A stretch of DNA of 41,427 nt from Nanobdellota archaeon (GCA_023140175.1 JAGLMD010000011.1:1-41427), one strand, 5' to 3'. Positions 32,901-39,738 are shown, counted from the stretch's first letter. Notes: generated from the sequence alone by a model not told the origin. Translations and numbers: made by a program.

Positions 32901-35163
32901 AGATGGTAAGATTGTAAATGCCTTCTACTGGACTATTAAATTCATAATACCACACATTACCATTATTGTACATACTGAAATTCTGTTTTGTTCCATTTGG
33001 ATAACTGACCTGAGCCAGGCTGATAATAGAAAATGCATCGCTGACATTGGCTGTGATATTAAATGTAGTTAGATTGGTGCCGGAATAGGGAGTGATATTT
33101 TCTCCAGTAATCTGCGGAGGAGTACTATCAATTGTAATGATTCTGGTTCCAGTCTGATTAACATTTCCTGCTGTATCATTTATCCATACATAATAAGTAT
33201 AAGTTCCATCACTTAATCCAGATTTTGTTATATTTGTATAAGTGCCAGAGTAGGAATAAGATTCATTTGTTCCATTCCAATCCAAGATTAAAGTATGGGG
33301 ATAACTTTCAGTATGTGTTATGCTTATTATAGCTGTTGTGGAACTTTGATTACTGTTATTCTGAGGGGTAGGTGAGCTAAAATTAATTATAGGGGGAATA
33401 GTATCGATATATAATGTGTAATTATTCAAGGAGAAGACACCAGAGCCGCCTGTATTATTACATCTCACGTTCCATATATACTTTCCATCACTTAAATCCA
33501 GGGGATCAAAAACATCTAGTGTGCTAGCAGCTACAGTTGAATTTGTCTGATTTTCTTTCCAGGTGCCAGAGAAGTTGCCCCATAAGCTGCAGCTATCCAG
33601 ATCTGATCCTTGAGGGATATAACTGAATGTGATAATCCCGCTATTATTAGCGAAATTATTAGCTGGGCCAACTAAATTAACTATTAAATCTGAGGTGTTT
33701 GTTATATATGTAAATGTATTTGTAGAAATCCTATAATTTCCAGCCAAATCATAAGCTATGATGCGCCAATACCAGCTATTGTTGTTTGTCAGGCTTCCAT
33801 CAAATTGATATGAAGAATTGCTGATATTATTGCAGATATATCTCGTATGATTGACTGCTGCAAATGTGTTATCTGTTGAGATTTGCAATGTATAATTTGC
33901 AAAATTATTTTCAGTTGTAGAACCCCATTCGAATAGGGGAGATAAATCAGCATTACTTACGGCATGTTCATTATCTGGGGGGCTGCTCAGGTCAAATGCA
34001 AATGGGTTTGTTAAATCTATGTTAACTGTTTTTGTTTTACTGGAATTAATGTTTCCAGCAGAATCATTTGCATAGACAAAATATGTGTATGCGCCTTCAC
34101 TTAAGCCGGATTTTGCTATCTGGCTTGTACTTCCGGAGTATGCCTGCACTGTTTCATTGGTTCCATTAATATTTAAAATCAGGCTGTCTGGATTTGTATC
34201 ACTATGATTTACATCCACTGTCAATGTGGAAGAGTTTTGGTAACTATCATTCTTTGGTGATGTTATGCTTATGCCAGGCCGGGTCAGATCAACATTAGCA
34301 GTGTAATTGATGTCATATCCATCGATATTGCTTTCATTGTCATAACAATAAACATTCCATATATAGCTGCCTTCACTTAAATTCATTGTGATATTGGTTA
34401 TTGTATTATTCTGGACATTGTAAACTGTTTTTTTAGCTGACCAACCACTATCGTCAGTAAATAGGCTGCAGTTATCTATCTGGTTATTTGCGGCTGCTGT
34501 GAAATTGAAGTCAATCAGAGTAAATGCTTTTGCACTTCCATTTTCTGGATTGTCCAGGCTTTGAACTATCAATTCAGAACCAGATGCAGCCACAACTTCA
34601 AAGCTGATATCATCAGTATCAGCACCATAATTTGAATTGTCAGAACCGCAGGTTATACCATTTATAATGGTGCTGCTCCAATAGATCATTGCCCTTATAC
34701 TATGGGTTCCGGCAACATCCTCTAGTGTAATGTTTTTATAAAAATACTCGTAACCGCCTGAATTACAAATGCCGGAATCATAAACATTTTTCCAACCACT
34801 GCCATTTGTATAAGCAAAAGCTATCCCATCCGGGTATGTATCACATTTGATATAGCCCTTTATCTCTACGGTGTGGCCGCCGGTAAATATGCTTCCATCT
34901 AAATCAGTAATAGTGATGTCCTGCACCCATTCATTTCCAGTCCATTCATCTGCACAATCATCTATTGTATTATATCCATTGCCAGATTCTCCGCCGCTAT
35001 TACATTGCGCACCACAAATGCAGGGAGAACCAGAACCGCAAATATTTCCTGCGGCTGCAAAGACATAGATGCCAATTATGGCTGCTACTATCAGTAATAT
35101 GTAACATAGCAATAAGTACCTTAGGCTGAATTTCGATGTCTTGTTTCTGTGATTTAACTTCAT
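29947..35163 (-). CDS. Giant type-I surface protein (adhesin-like), 1738 aa
   Basis: Paralogue of 16138. The start overlaps the HTH gene's stop by ATGA. It has a signal/TM at ~15-37 and a Cys-rich head (CGSGSPCICGAQCNSGG). About 1,150 residues of Ig/FN3-like beta-repeats follow (ISITSPKNDSYQNSSTLTV; INFSSPTPQNNSNQSSTTAI; YTYYVWINDTAGNVNQTGTR), with very many N-x-S/T sequons. A Gly-rich hinge (TPGGGGSGGGESSTGGGGG) leads to a NEW-like beta-domain and helical repeats. TM lies at ~1486-1506 (HWLLSIAALILLSGSG). Two LEKEE-Q-YF cytosolic units and a C-terminal FTWHVNEEKNDFSKWIEHVF domain end it. It is probably a heavily glycosylated stalk that couples surface contact to cytosolic adaptors. Host attachment is speculation. 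Confidence 0.8.
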   Translation of the reverse strand: MKLNHRNKTSKFSLRYLLLCYILLIVAAIIGIYVFAAAGNICGSGSPCICGAQCNSGGESGNGYNTIDDCADEWTGNEWVQDITITDLDGSIFTGGHTVEIKGYIKCDTYPDGIAFAYTNGSGWKNVYDSGICNSGGYEYFYKNITLEDVAGTHSIRAMIYWSSTIINGITCGSDNSNYGADTDDISFEVVAASGSELIVQSLDNPENGSAKAFTLIDFNFTAAANNQIDNCSLFTDDSGWSAKKTVYNVQNNTITNITMNLSEGSYIWNVYCYDNESNIDGYDINYTANVDLTRPGISITSPKNDSYQNSSTLTVDVNHSDTNPDSLILNINGTNETVQAYSGSTSQIAKSGLSEGAYTYFVYANDSAGNINSSKTKTVNIDLTNPFAFDLSSPPDNEHAVSNADLSPLFEWGSTTENNFANYTLQISTDNTFAAVNHTRYICNNISNSSYQFDGSLTNNNSWYWRIIAYDLAGNYRISTNTFTYITNTSDLIVNLVGPANNFANNSGIITFSYIPQGSDLDSCSLWGNFSGTWKENQTNSTVAASTLDVFDPLDLSDGKYIWNVRCNNTGGSGVFSLNNYTLYIDTIPPIINFSSPTPQNNSNQSSTTAIISITHTESYPHTLILDWNGTNESYSYSGTYTNITKSGLSDGTYTYYVWINDTAGNVNQTGTRIITIDSTPPQITGENITPYSGTNLTTFNITANVSDAFSIISLAQVSYPNGTKQNFSMYNNGNVWYYEFNSPVEGIYNLTIFANDSLGNSNVSNRIQFIIDLSPPGYQDISELEDPLSGNKAQIITINVSDALTNVESVLIFYNGSNHTMALASTGLYNHTWEVNNLGTKYYSFFMNDSVGNWNYTPTFNFTINDTILPNIKNITYTPASLDDIDPNRTINVTANVSDRYGISAAILQYKETNASEWNNGTMRNSSGLFVGNFTPDTENNWIFRIWANDSSGNINVSANTTIEAFYDWTWNRTPAAFIPQGAQPSQVVTLGTLTINNTGDYALRFDLSNPANQPAVGYNETEPFDVAAGSTKSIIVSAVAPGLDGQYEIDITIDAANSSAVPSSSLTETTIVVSSDTSANLFAYIYEYDASVEQGQIGINLTSRIMNVGGAAAYNITSNWTIPSDFITRNSLNMSFSSLAAGESVYHSLIVSVLPDAELTSSARIEVRANSGSGSYSSDIKYISINKPGTSSTPVTPGGGGSGGGESSTGGGGGIGGIVRYAAPDYKLSIVAPDEIEVMRGTKKSFVVEVINDRSGTLLDNIELEIKGFKTGYITIQPDIKRSISYGSIKKFMVVIDIPGYMKESRHELELLVTANGKEMNEAASKTGSYKSIKDSKRINLIIHEVSEEDIICLYEFEESMDDMEEKNFNIIVFKKIINKAKLAKYSKDYKKVKEFCNELKVLQENAYDAYNGILFLKDTINKSREEGYDTGIAERILELAIGAFERGNFNRAVERLKEAELSISVQKSIEQFARVRNFLKEHWLLSIAALILLSGSGIIAHKSTESSRISTKIRDLKAGEEAIMNSIRQTQTNYFIDRIIGTGLYKSYMDKYRKRIAEIHYKLIELRMKQSALLKKEKNDALRSEAKELMNIMEDLQIKYYEKRLIDKEAYRKMFYEFKKRHVEVKQKLEKIGLDIEEKENVPMKIITDPMLFFYMHNEKFIKSLDELYNALKDIDNDTFTWHVNEEKNDFSKWIEHVFENKGLAEDIANEKTKEGIINVLDIYLSKFQNERTK

Positions 35164-35675
35164 TTTCTTTTCTTTTTGACTCTATTGTAAACTGTCCAAA
35201 TTGTCCTTTGATCTCTACTAAGTATGAGGGCTATCTGATGATAGTTTAGGTCATAGTTCTCTTTCAGGTAGGAGGCAACAAGCTCCAGGATACTGAACCT
35301 TCGATCACTCAAGATAGAGATTGGTATGTTATATTTCGAGTAATCTTCCTGGAATATTATTGCAAGTTTCTTTCTGCTGGAATTATAGGCCTGCCAGACT
35401 GTCTTTTGATTTCTTCCAAGAAGCCTGCCTATTGATTTGAAGGAATGGTTTAGATTTTCTTTTAGGAATTTGACAATTGTCTCTAATGGACTTAATCTCC
35501 TGTTGAAGATATTCACAGGAATAACTTCTTTGGTCTTAATCCCTCTCAATTCTTCAAATTTCTTTATGTATTCTTCAGTTAAGTTCTCCAGCAGAAATCT
35601 GAATTTCTCAATTTCTTTGTTTTCAGAATTAGCAGAATCAGAATTATTGCTCTCTTTTTCCAATTTTTTCTGCAT
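35160..35675 (-). CDS. DNA-binding protein with two tandem helix-turn-helix repeats
   Basis: 171 aa. A charged N-terminal ~70 residues is followed by two homologous HTH units: SPLETIVKFLKENLNHSFKS-IGRLLGRNQKTVWQAYNSSRKK (~75-120) and SILELVASYLKENYDLNYHQ-IALILSRDQRTIWTVYNRVKKK (~128-170). Both have the pattern of a sigma-70-region-4-like HTH (IG..L.R.Q.TVW..Y). Two tandem domains suit direct-repeat operators. Just such repeats, TGTAAGTAA in helical phase, lie immediately upstream. It is the first gene of the giant-protein/HerA operon and overlaps the next gene by ATGA, in the same position as the HTH gene at 20979. Confidence 0.75.
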   Translation of the reverse strand: MQKKLEKESNNSDSANSENKEIEKFRFLLENLTEEYIKKFEELRGIKTKEVIPVNIFNRRLSPLETIVKFLKENLNHSFKSIGRLLGRNQKTVWQAYNSSRKKLAIIFQEDYSKYNIPISILSDRRFSILELVASYLKENYDLNYHQIALILSRDQRTIWTVYNRVKKKRK

Positions 35676-35676
35676 T

Positions 35677-35819
35677 TGTAAGTAAAAATATGAATATTTT
35701 CCTTAAATGTAAGTAATATTTTGCTATTTTTGGTTCTTATTTTCTTATATATAGCTTATTATCTTTAAATGTAAGTAATAATATATAAATATTTCTAAAA
35801 ATGTCTGTACTTGTAAGTA
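35677..35819 (-). promoter_or_regulatory. Four helically phased TGTAAGTA direct repeats upstream of the HTH gene
   Basis: TGTAAGTA occurs at 35677, 35708, 35770 and 35812, always in the same orientation; three copies continue as TGTAAGTAATA. The spacings are 31, 62 and 42 bp, close to 3, 6 and 4 turns of DNA, so all four face the same side. TATA-like runs (ttatatata at ~35745 and atatataaat at ~35780) lie among them. The likely binder is the two-HTH protein encoded directly downstream. Confidence 0.65.
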
Positions 35820-35990
35820 ATAAACTAGTATATTAGTTAGTTAATTTCAGTACTTAATATATTTCAGTAATTAATCAATTTTAATAATTAATTTATTCAA
35901 GTACTTAATTAATCATTTAATTAGAATTGTATAATAATATTCTATCATTAGCTATGAAAGAAAAAATGTGCTGGTTTGAAACAAAGCAAT
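35820..35990. other. AT-rich intergenic stretch with TACTTAAT-type repeats
   Basis: No coding potential is seen. The stretch is very AT-rich and carries variants of one word: TTCAGTACTTAAT (~35846), TTCAGTAATTAATCA (~35863) and TTCAAGTACTTAATTAATCA (~35896). These are spaced about 17 and 33 bp. They may be further binding sites, the transcription end of the KaiC gene at 35991, or both. Confidence 0.35.
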
Positions 35991-37073
35991 TTACTCTAAG
36001 AATATTTCCTGCATCGGATAAACCTCCATACCTTTTCCTTGCACAAAACTAAACGGAACAATCTTCTTTTTATGGCTTGTGCCCCTTATTTTCACTACTT
36101 CTGTCGCGTTTATCCGGCTATTGCCTTTTTTCATGTTATAGAAGGCTATAACGCCATCAGCTAAGAATTCTTCAACACCTGTTTTACTTAGTTTTGTGCT
36201 TCCTTCTTCGCACTCTGTAATCAGGAAAGAGGTTATATCCATTTTTTCGAATGACCTGAATAATTGTTCTATATAAATTCTGTATGCTGCTTCTTCCTCT
36301 GCAAAAGCAGCACCTATAGCACTTAGAGAATCAACAACAACAAGGTCTGGCTTGAAATCTTCTGGTATTAGTGTTTTTGTTTTATCTATCTTTATAATTA
36401 ATTCACCTCTAGCCTCAGCTAATAATGCTTCTATTGAGCGGGATATCATGAAAGGATCATATCTTTTAATCAGAAGATTGCCTTCCTGTTCCAGTTTGTT
36501 TGGATCCCATCCATACTGTTTTAGGTGCTCTTTTAGCCTTACTTCGCTCTCTTCGAAGGACATGTATAAGCATTTTTTTCCTTGAGAAGCATTACTCATT
36601 ATTACCTGTGATGCGAAGGTGGTTTTTCCGCTTCCTGCACTGCCGCTTACAAGAACAATGCTTTTTTTTGGGATGCCTTTCTCTATCAGGTCATCAAAGC
36701 CGGGAATGCCTGTTTTTATATATTCTATATTACCTACTGTTATTTTATTGGCGCCGGGAACATTTATTGTGTTTTCTTCTATGGCCTCTTCAATCTCTTT
36801 TTCTTCTTTAGTTTCTGTTTCTTTAGTGTCTACTTTAGTATAATTTTTGATTCTTTTATGTATTTCTACGCATTTATTGAATACTTTCTTCTTGTCAATA
36901 CTGCTCAATATTTTGTATATCTTTTCAATTTCAGAGTATTTCCTGTTAGCCTCACTGGAATTTCCATTCTCAAGGTCTTGGCTTATTTTTTGAATTAATT
37001 TATCAATATTCCCCTCTTTTTTAAACCGCCCAACTATTTGTTCCTTTTTACTTAATAAGAATTCCTTTACCAT
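35991..37073 (-). CDS. KaiC-family ATPase with N-terminal helical adaptor domain
   Basis: 360 aa. Residues ~18-80 (DKLIQKISQDLENGNSSEAN followed by RKYSEIEKIYKIL) are a divergent copy of the helical domain at the C-termini of 23655 and the HerA ATPase (24256). After a Glu-rich linker the KaiC core starts (IKTGIPGFDDLIEKGIPKKS). It has Walker A GSAGSGKTT, paired glutamates FEES, Walker B LVVVDSLSAI and KIRGTSHKKKIVPF. It is therefore a fully equipped ATPase. The upstream gene at 37132 is a P-loop-less paralogue 58 nt away. The shared helical domain makes a common docking partner with the membrane ATPase likely. Confidence 0.88.
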   Translation of the reverse strand: MVKEFLLSKKEQIVGRFKKEGNIDKLIQKISQDLENGNSSEANRKYSEIEKIYKILSSIDKKKVFNKCVEIHKRIKNYTKVDTKETETKEEKEIEEAIEENTINVPGANKITVGNIEYIKTGIPGFDDLIEKGIPKKSIVLVSGSAGSGKTTFASQVIMSNASQGKKCLYMSFEESEVRLKEHLKQYGWDPNKLEQEGNLLIKRYDPFMISRSIEALLAEARGELIIKIDKTKTLIPEDFKPDLVVVDSLSAIGAAFAEEEAAYRIYIEQLFRSFEKMDITSFLITECEEGSTKLSKTGVEEFLADGVIAFYNMKKGNSRINATEVVKIRGTSHKKKIVPFSFVQGKGMEVYPMQEIFLE

Positions 37074-37131
37074 GTTGCCTCTTTTTCAAAGATTAATAAT
37101 TAGTATACCACCAATTAGAGTTTGGATGCTT

Positions 37132-37668
37132 TTAATCAAATTGGATCTCTTCATCAATAAACATAGATATATCCTTAAGCAACTCTTTCTCCATATCACC
37201 CTCTGAACAAGTGAATATTGCCATACAATTTGCAGCGCCTATCGGGCCAATAATTGAATGTACAAACCGTGAAATGACATGTACTGGCTCATATAATAAG
37301 AGGGTTGATAAAGAATCAAATAATATCACTTCGCTTTTTTGTTCATTTATTGTTTTTTGAATAGCTATAGCTAATTCGGTCAATTTATCAGGGGCCGAGA
37401 CAAAAACACAATTGGATACTTCTCCTGTCTCTGAAACAGATGTTTTTGTTATGCCGTCAATGAAATTGAACTTATTAATGTCAACCTTATTTGCTATCAA
37501 ACTTCTCTTTAACGGCTGATAACGCTGGTTTAAACTTACATAGCATATTCTGTTATAACTATCAGCAAGCTGTTTTGAGATAGTGATCATATTCTTGATA
37601 TAGTTCACTCTTGGCATAATTAATGCGATAGATGAATAATTCTCAATTTCTTCTTTTATAACAGTCAT
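37132..37668 (-). CDS. RecA/KaiC-fold protein lacking a P-loop (paralogue 4)
   Basis: 178 aa. YSSIALIMPRVNYIKNMITI stands where the Walker A strand and loop would be, without any GxGKT. RICYVSLNQRYQP, NKFNFIDGITK, CVFVSAPDKLTELAIAIQKT, SEVILFDSLSTLLLYEP and the final ISMFIDEEIQFD align strand by strand with the 11477 and 13170 proteins. A clear Shine-Dalgarno (TAGGAGAG) lies ~6-7 nt before the ATG, and a TATA box (gttataaat) at ~37710. It is followed by an intact KaiC ATPase, so here the inactive copy is paired with an active one, perhaps as a regulatory subunit. Confidence 0.7.
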   Translation of the reverse strand: MTVIKEEIENYSSIALIMPRVNYIKNMITISKQLADSYNRICYVSLNQRYQPLKRSLIANKVDINKFNFIDGITKTSVSETGEVSNCVFVSAPDKLTELAIAIQKTINEQKSEVILFDSLSTLLLYEPVHVISRFVHSIIGPIGAANCMAIFTCSEGDMEKELLKDISMFIDEEIQFD

Positions 37669-37903
37669 TTTATTCTCTCCTAATAAATATTTAAGGTGAA
37701 TTTATTAATATTTATAACTATCGCTTTTTAATTTGTATTAATGTTCTAATATCAAAGCAACAGGGCGTTTCTTAGTATGGTTCTCCTATAACTCCATATA
37801 CACCAAGAAAAGTAGAAGAGATTAGTAAGTGTGCAAAATTAGTGGTTTATATCAGTTTTTTTAAATAGAAATAATGGCTATTAGTTTTCTTTGCAGCTTT
37901 TAT
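37669..37903. other. Intergenic region, no convincing gene
   Basis: It holds the promoter and Shine-Dalgarno for the gene at 37132 at its left end. A short open plus-strand fragment at ~37779-37868 reads YGSPITPYTPRKVEEISKCA and on to a TAG. It has no start codon and no recognisable family. It could be a gene scar, and nothing else stands out. Confidence 0.3.
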
Positions 37904-38743
37904 TCAAGCAAAGAATTTTAGATATATTACAATTCCTGCAATGCTCAGCAATATACCCACTATTATGCCCTGGATAAATTCTTTTGAGAAAAATCTTGCT
38001 TTTTTCGGTTTTTTAAGCTCTTCGAGCTTGTTTTCAATGTGCTGCTCTATTTCTTCAATCTTCTTTTCTCTCTTCTCAATTTCCTTTTCTTTTTGGAGTA
38101 TTTCATCTATCTTTTGCGATGAAATGCCCGCTTTCTGGTTAATCTTTTTCTGCTCTGCCTTTATCTTTTGTGCTGAGCTATCTACTTTCTCGTCAATCTT
38201 CTCTTCTGTTTTTTCTATCTTCTTTTCAATTAATTTCATTGTTTCTTCTGTTGCGGCTTTTAGAATTTCCTGCGTTGATTTTTTATTCTTTTGCTTGTCT
38301 TTTTTCTTATCTTTATCTTCTTTTTCCAGTTTTTTTATAGTCTTATATTCTGATGCCACTTCACTATCCACTAAAGGCAGGTTATTAAAGCCATACTTTA
38401 TTTTTTTCATTAAAGTAGTTTTTATTTTAGGCTCTTTTTCTTCTTTTTTGGGCTTTTTGTCTTTTACTTTCTTTATCCTCTTTTTAATTAATTTTAAGAT
38501 TTTTTCTTTTGATGTGGTTTTTAAGATATCTTTTGCAAGCTTTTCAGCCTTAATAATATGTTTTATCCATTCGCTAAAATCATTCTTTTCATTATTGACA
38601 TGATGTATAAATGACTCATTATCCATCTGTTCAATGGCTGTTTTTAATTCATGCAGGCTCTTTATTATAACTCCATTCTTGGAGAAGAAATAGTGAGTAG
38701 GATCTATATCCCTTAATATGCCTATCTTCTTTATTTCGACCAT
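37904..38743 (-). CDS. Tail-anchored adaptor with N-terminal 'HVN-DF-W' domain
   Basis: 279 aa. The N-terminal ~90 residues (DPTHYFFSKNGVIIKSLHEL, SFIHHVNNEKNDFSEWIKHI) form the same domain that ends both giant surface proteins (YHVNDEKNDFANWV and WHVNEEKNDFSKWI). It resembles the DUF5752-type domain seen in various prokaryotic proteins. A long basic/acidic coiled coil follows, then a single C-terminal TM at ~257-276 (FIQGIIVGILLSIAGIVIYL). The expected topology is cytosolic with a tail anchor. It carries, on its own and at the inner face of the membrane, the domain the giant proteins place in the cytosol. This suggests assembly or competition at one partner. Confidence 0.75.
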   Translation of the reverse strand: MVEIKKIGILRDIDPTHYFFSKNGVIIKSLHELKTAIEQMDNESFIHHVNNEKNDFSEWIKHIIKAEKLAKDILKTTSKEKILKLIKKRIKKVKDKKPKKEEKEPKIKTTLMKKIKYGFNNLPLVDSEVASEYKTIKKLEKEDKDKKKDKQKNKKSTQEILKAATEETMKLIEKKIEKTEEKIDEKVDSSAQKIKAEQKKINQKAGISSQKIDEILQKEKEIEKREKKIEEIEQHIENKLEELKKPKKARFFSKEFIQGIIVGILLSIAGIVIYLKFFA

Positions 38744-38936
38744 TTCTTATCTACCCCTTTTTTTTAAAATATTTAACTCCCTGTACTATTATTTTAATGT
38801 TCCCATATTTAAATATTACTTTTTTGCCTGCAGCTTTTTTTGTGATGATACTCAATTTGATGGTTTTGAGCAGGCAACAACAAAAAATCTAATGATTTTT
38901 TACGGTATATAGGGTATAGAATCCATAATAAACGAA

Positions 38937-38946
38937 ACATTTAAAT
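38937..38946 (+). promoter_or_regulatory. TATA box of the histone gene
   Basis: catttaaatc lies about 28 nt before GTG 38970 and 37 nt before ATG 38979. Transcription should therefore start within a few bases of either start codon. Confidence 0.55.
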
Positions 38947-38978
38947 CATTTTTACTTTTACTTTGATTTGTGAGTGAT

Positions 38979-39194
38979 ATGGCAGAGAGATTAATACCCC
39001 TGGCAGCGATGGAAAAAATAATGCGAAAAGCAGGAGCAAACAGGGTTTCAGATGATTCTAAGGAAGCACTAAAGGAAGTAATAGAGGATAAGGCTAAAGA
39101 GATATCCGGGAGAGCTATTAAATTTGCTATGCATGCCGGAAGGAAGACTGTCAAGGCAGGGGATATTAAGCTAGCAGTAAATGAATTTAGGTGA
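38979..39194 (+). CDS. Archaeal histone (HMf-like)
   Basis: 71 aa from ATG 38979 (MAERLIPLAAMEKIMRKAGA). The track uses a GTG 9 nt earlier, which is possible since the TATA spacing fits a start there. It is a single histone fold with conserved features: AGANRVSDDSKEALKEVIED for alpha1-loop1-alpha2, AIKFAMHAGRKTVKAGDIKL for the end of alpha2, loop 2 and alpha3. The RKTVKAGDI loop carries the DNA-contacting residues. The length fits canonical tail-less archaeal histones. It packages DNA as dimers or longer oligomers in the cytoplasm. It starts the core-gene part of the window. Confidence 0.95.
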   Translation: MAERLIPLAAMEKIMRKAGANRVSDDSKEALKEVIEDKAKEISGRAIKFAMHAGRKTVKAGDIKLAVNEFR

Positions 39195-39236
39195 GTATTT
39201 ATCTATATTCTTTCTATGCTCTATAATTAAACGCAA

Positions 39237-39292
39237 TCTTTTTAAATCAATTATTAATCCAAACAATATCATACAATAATAATTCAGGTGAA
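39237..39292 (+). promoter_or_regulatory. Promoter and ribosome binding site of aIF5A
   Basis: A TATA-like tttttaaatc (39238-39247) is followed by a ~50-nt leader. GGTGA (39288-39292) lies 6 nt before the ATG at 39299. Confidence 0.5.
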
Positions 39293-39298
39293 ATATAG

Positions 39299-39694
39299 AT
39301 GGGAGAAACAAAGCCAGTCTCAATAGGGTCATTAAAAAAAGGAAATTTTATAGTAATAGAAGGGATAGCATGCAAGGTATTTGATATCCAGGTCAGCAGG
39401 CCGGGTAAACATGGGCATGCGAAGATAAGGATGACTGGTGTAGGATTAACAGATGGGAAGAAGAGGATTATTATGGCACCCGGCCATGATCATGTGGATA
39501 CTCCATTAATTGAGAAGAAGACTGCTCAGGTTCTTTCATTATCCGGCAATACAGCTAATGTGATGGATAATGAATCTTATGAAACCTTTGATCTTGCTGT
39601 TCCAGAGGAGCTGCAGGGACAGGCAAAAGAGGGTGTGCAAGTGCTTTATTGGATAATACTCGATGATAGGGTGATGAAGCAGGTTCAGGGATAG
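39299..39694 (+). CDS. eif5A: Translation initiation/elongation factor aIF5A
   Basis: 131 aa, a complete archaeal IF5A with an SH3-like N-terminal domain and an OB-fold C-terminal domain. The hypusination loop is RPGKHGHAKIRM, where the Lys in PGKHGHA is the residue modified by deoxyhypusine synthase. MKPVSIG-type N-terminus, MAPGHDHVDTPLIEKKTAQV and YETFDL are characteristic of the archaeal proteins. It helps stalled ribosomes make peptide bonds, such as at polyproline. It has its own promoter and Shine-Dalgarno. No deoxyhypusine synthase is in the window. Confidence 0.97.
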   Translation: MGETKPVSIGSLKKGNFIVIEGIACKVFDIQVSRPGKHGHAKIRMTGVGLTDGKKRIIMAPGHDHVDTPLIEKKTAQVLSLSGNTANVMDNESYETFDLAVPEELQGQAKEGVQVLYWIILDDRVMKQVQG

Positions 39695-39738
39695 CTTTGC
39701 TTCGCAATGCATTTTAATATATTTATGGTGAATAAGAA

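Noticed and set aside
35677-35910. CRISPR array
   Set aside because: The repeated unit is only 8-11 bp, with irregular 31/62/42-bp spacing and AT-rich non-unique spacers. No cas genes are present.
37779-37868. Small gene reading YGSPITPYTPRKVEEISKC
   Set aside because: There is no start codon, the frame opens right after a stop, and no family is recognised. It is noted only as a possible gene scar.
16373-38603. Long plus-strand ORFs opposite the giant and coiled-coil genes (for example 22210, 23761, 37941)
   Set aside because: They are Ser/Phe/Leu-rich antisense shadows of Lys/Glu-rich coiled-coil genes, with no motifs, starts or ribosome binding sites of their own.
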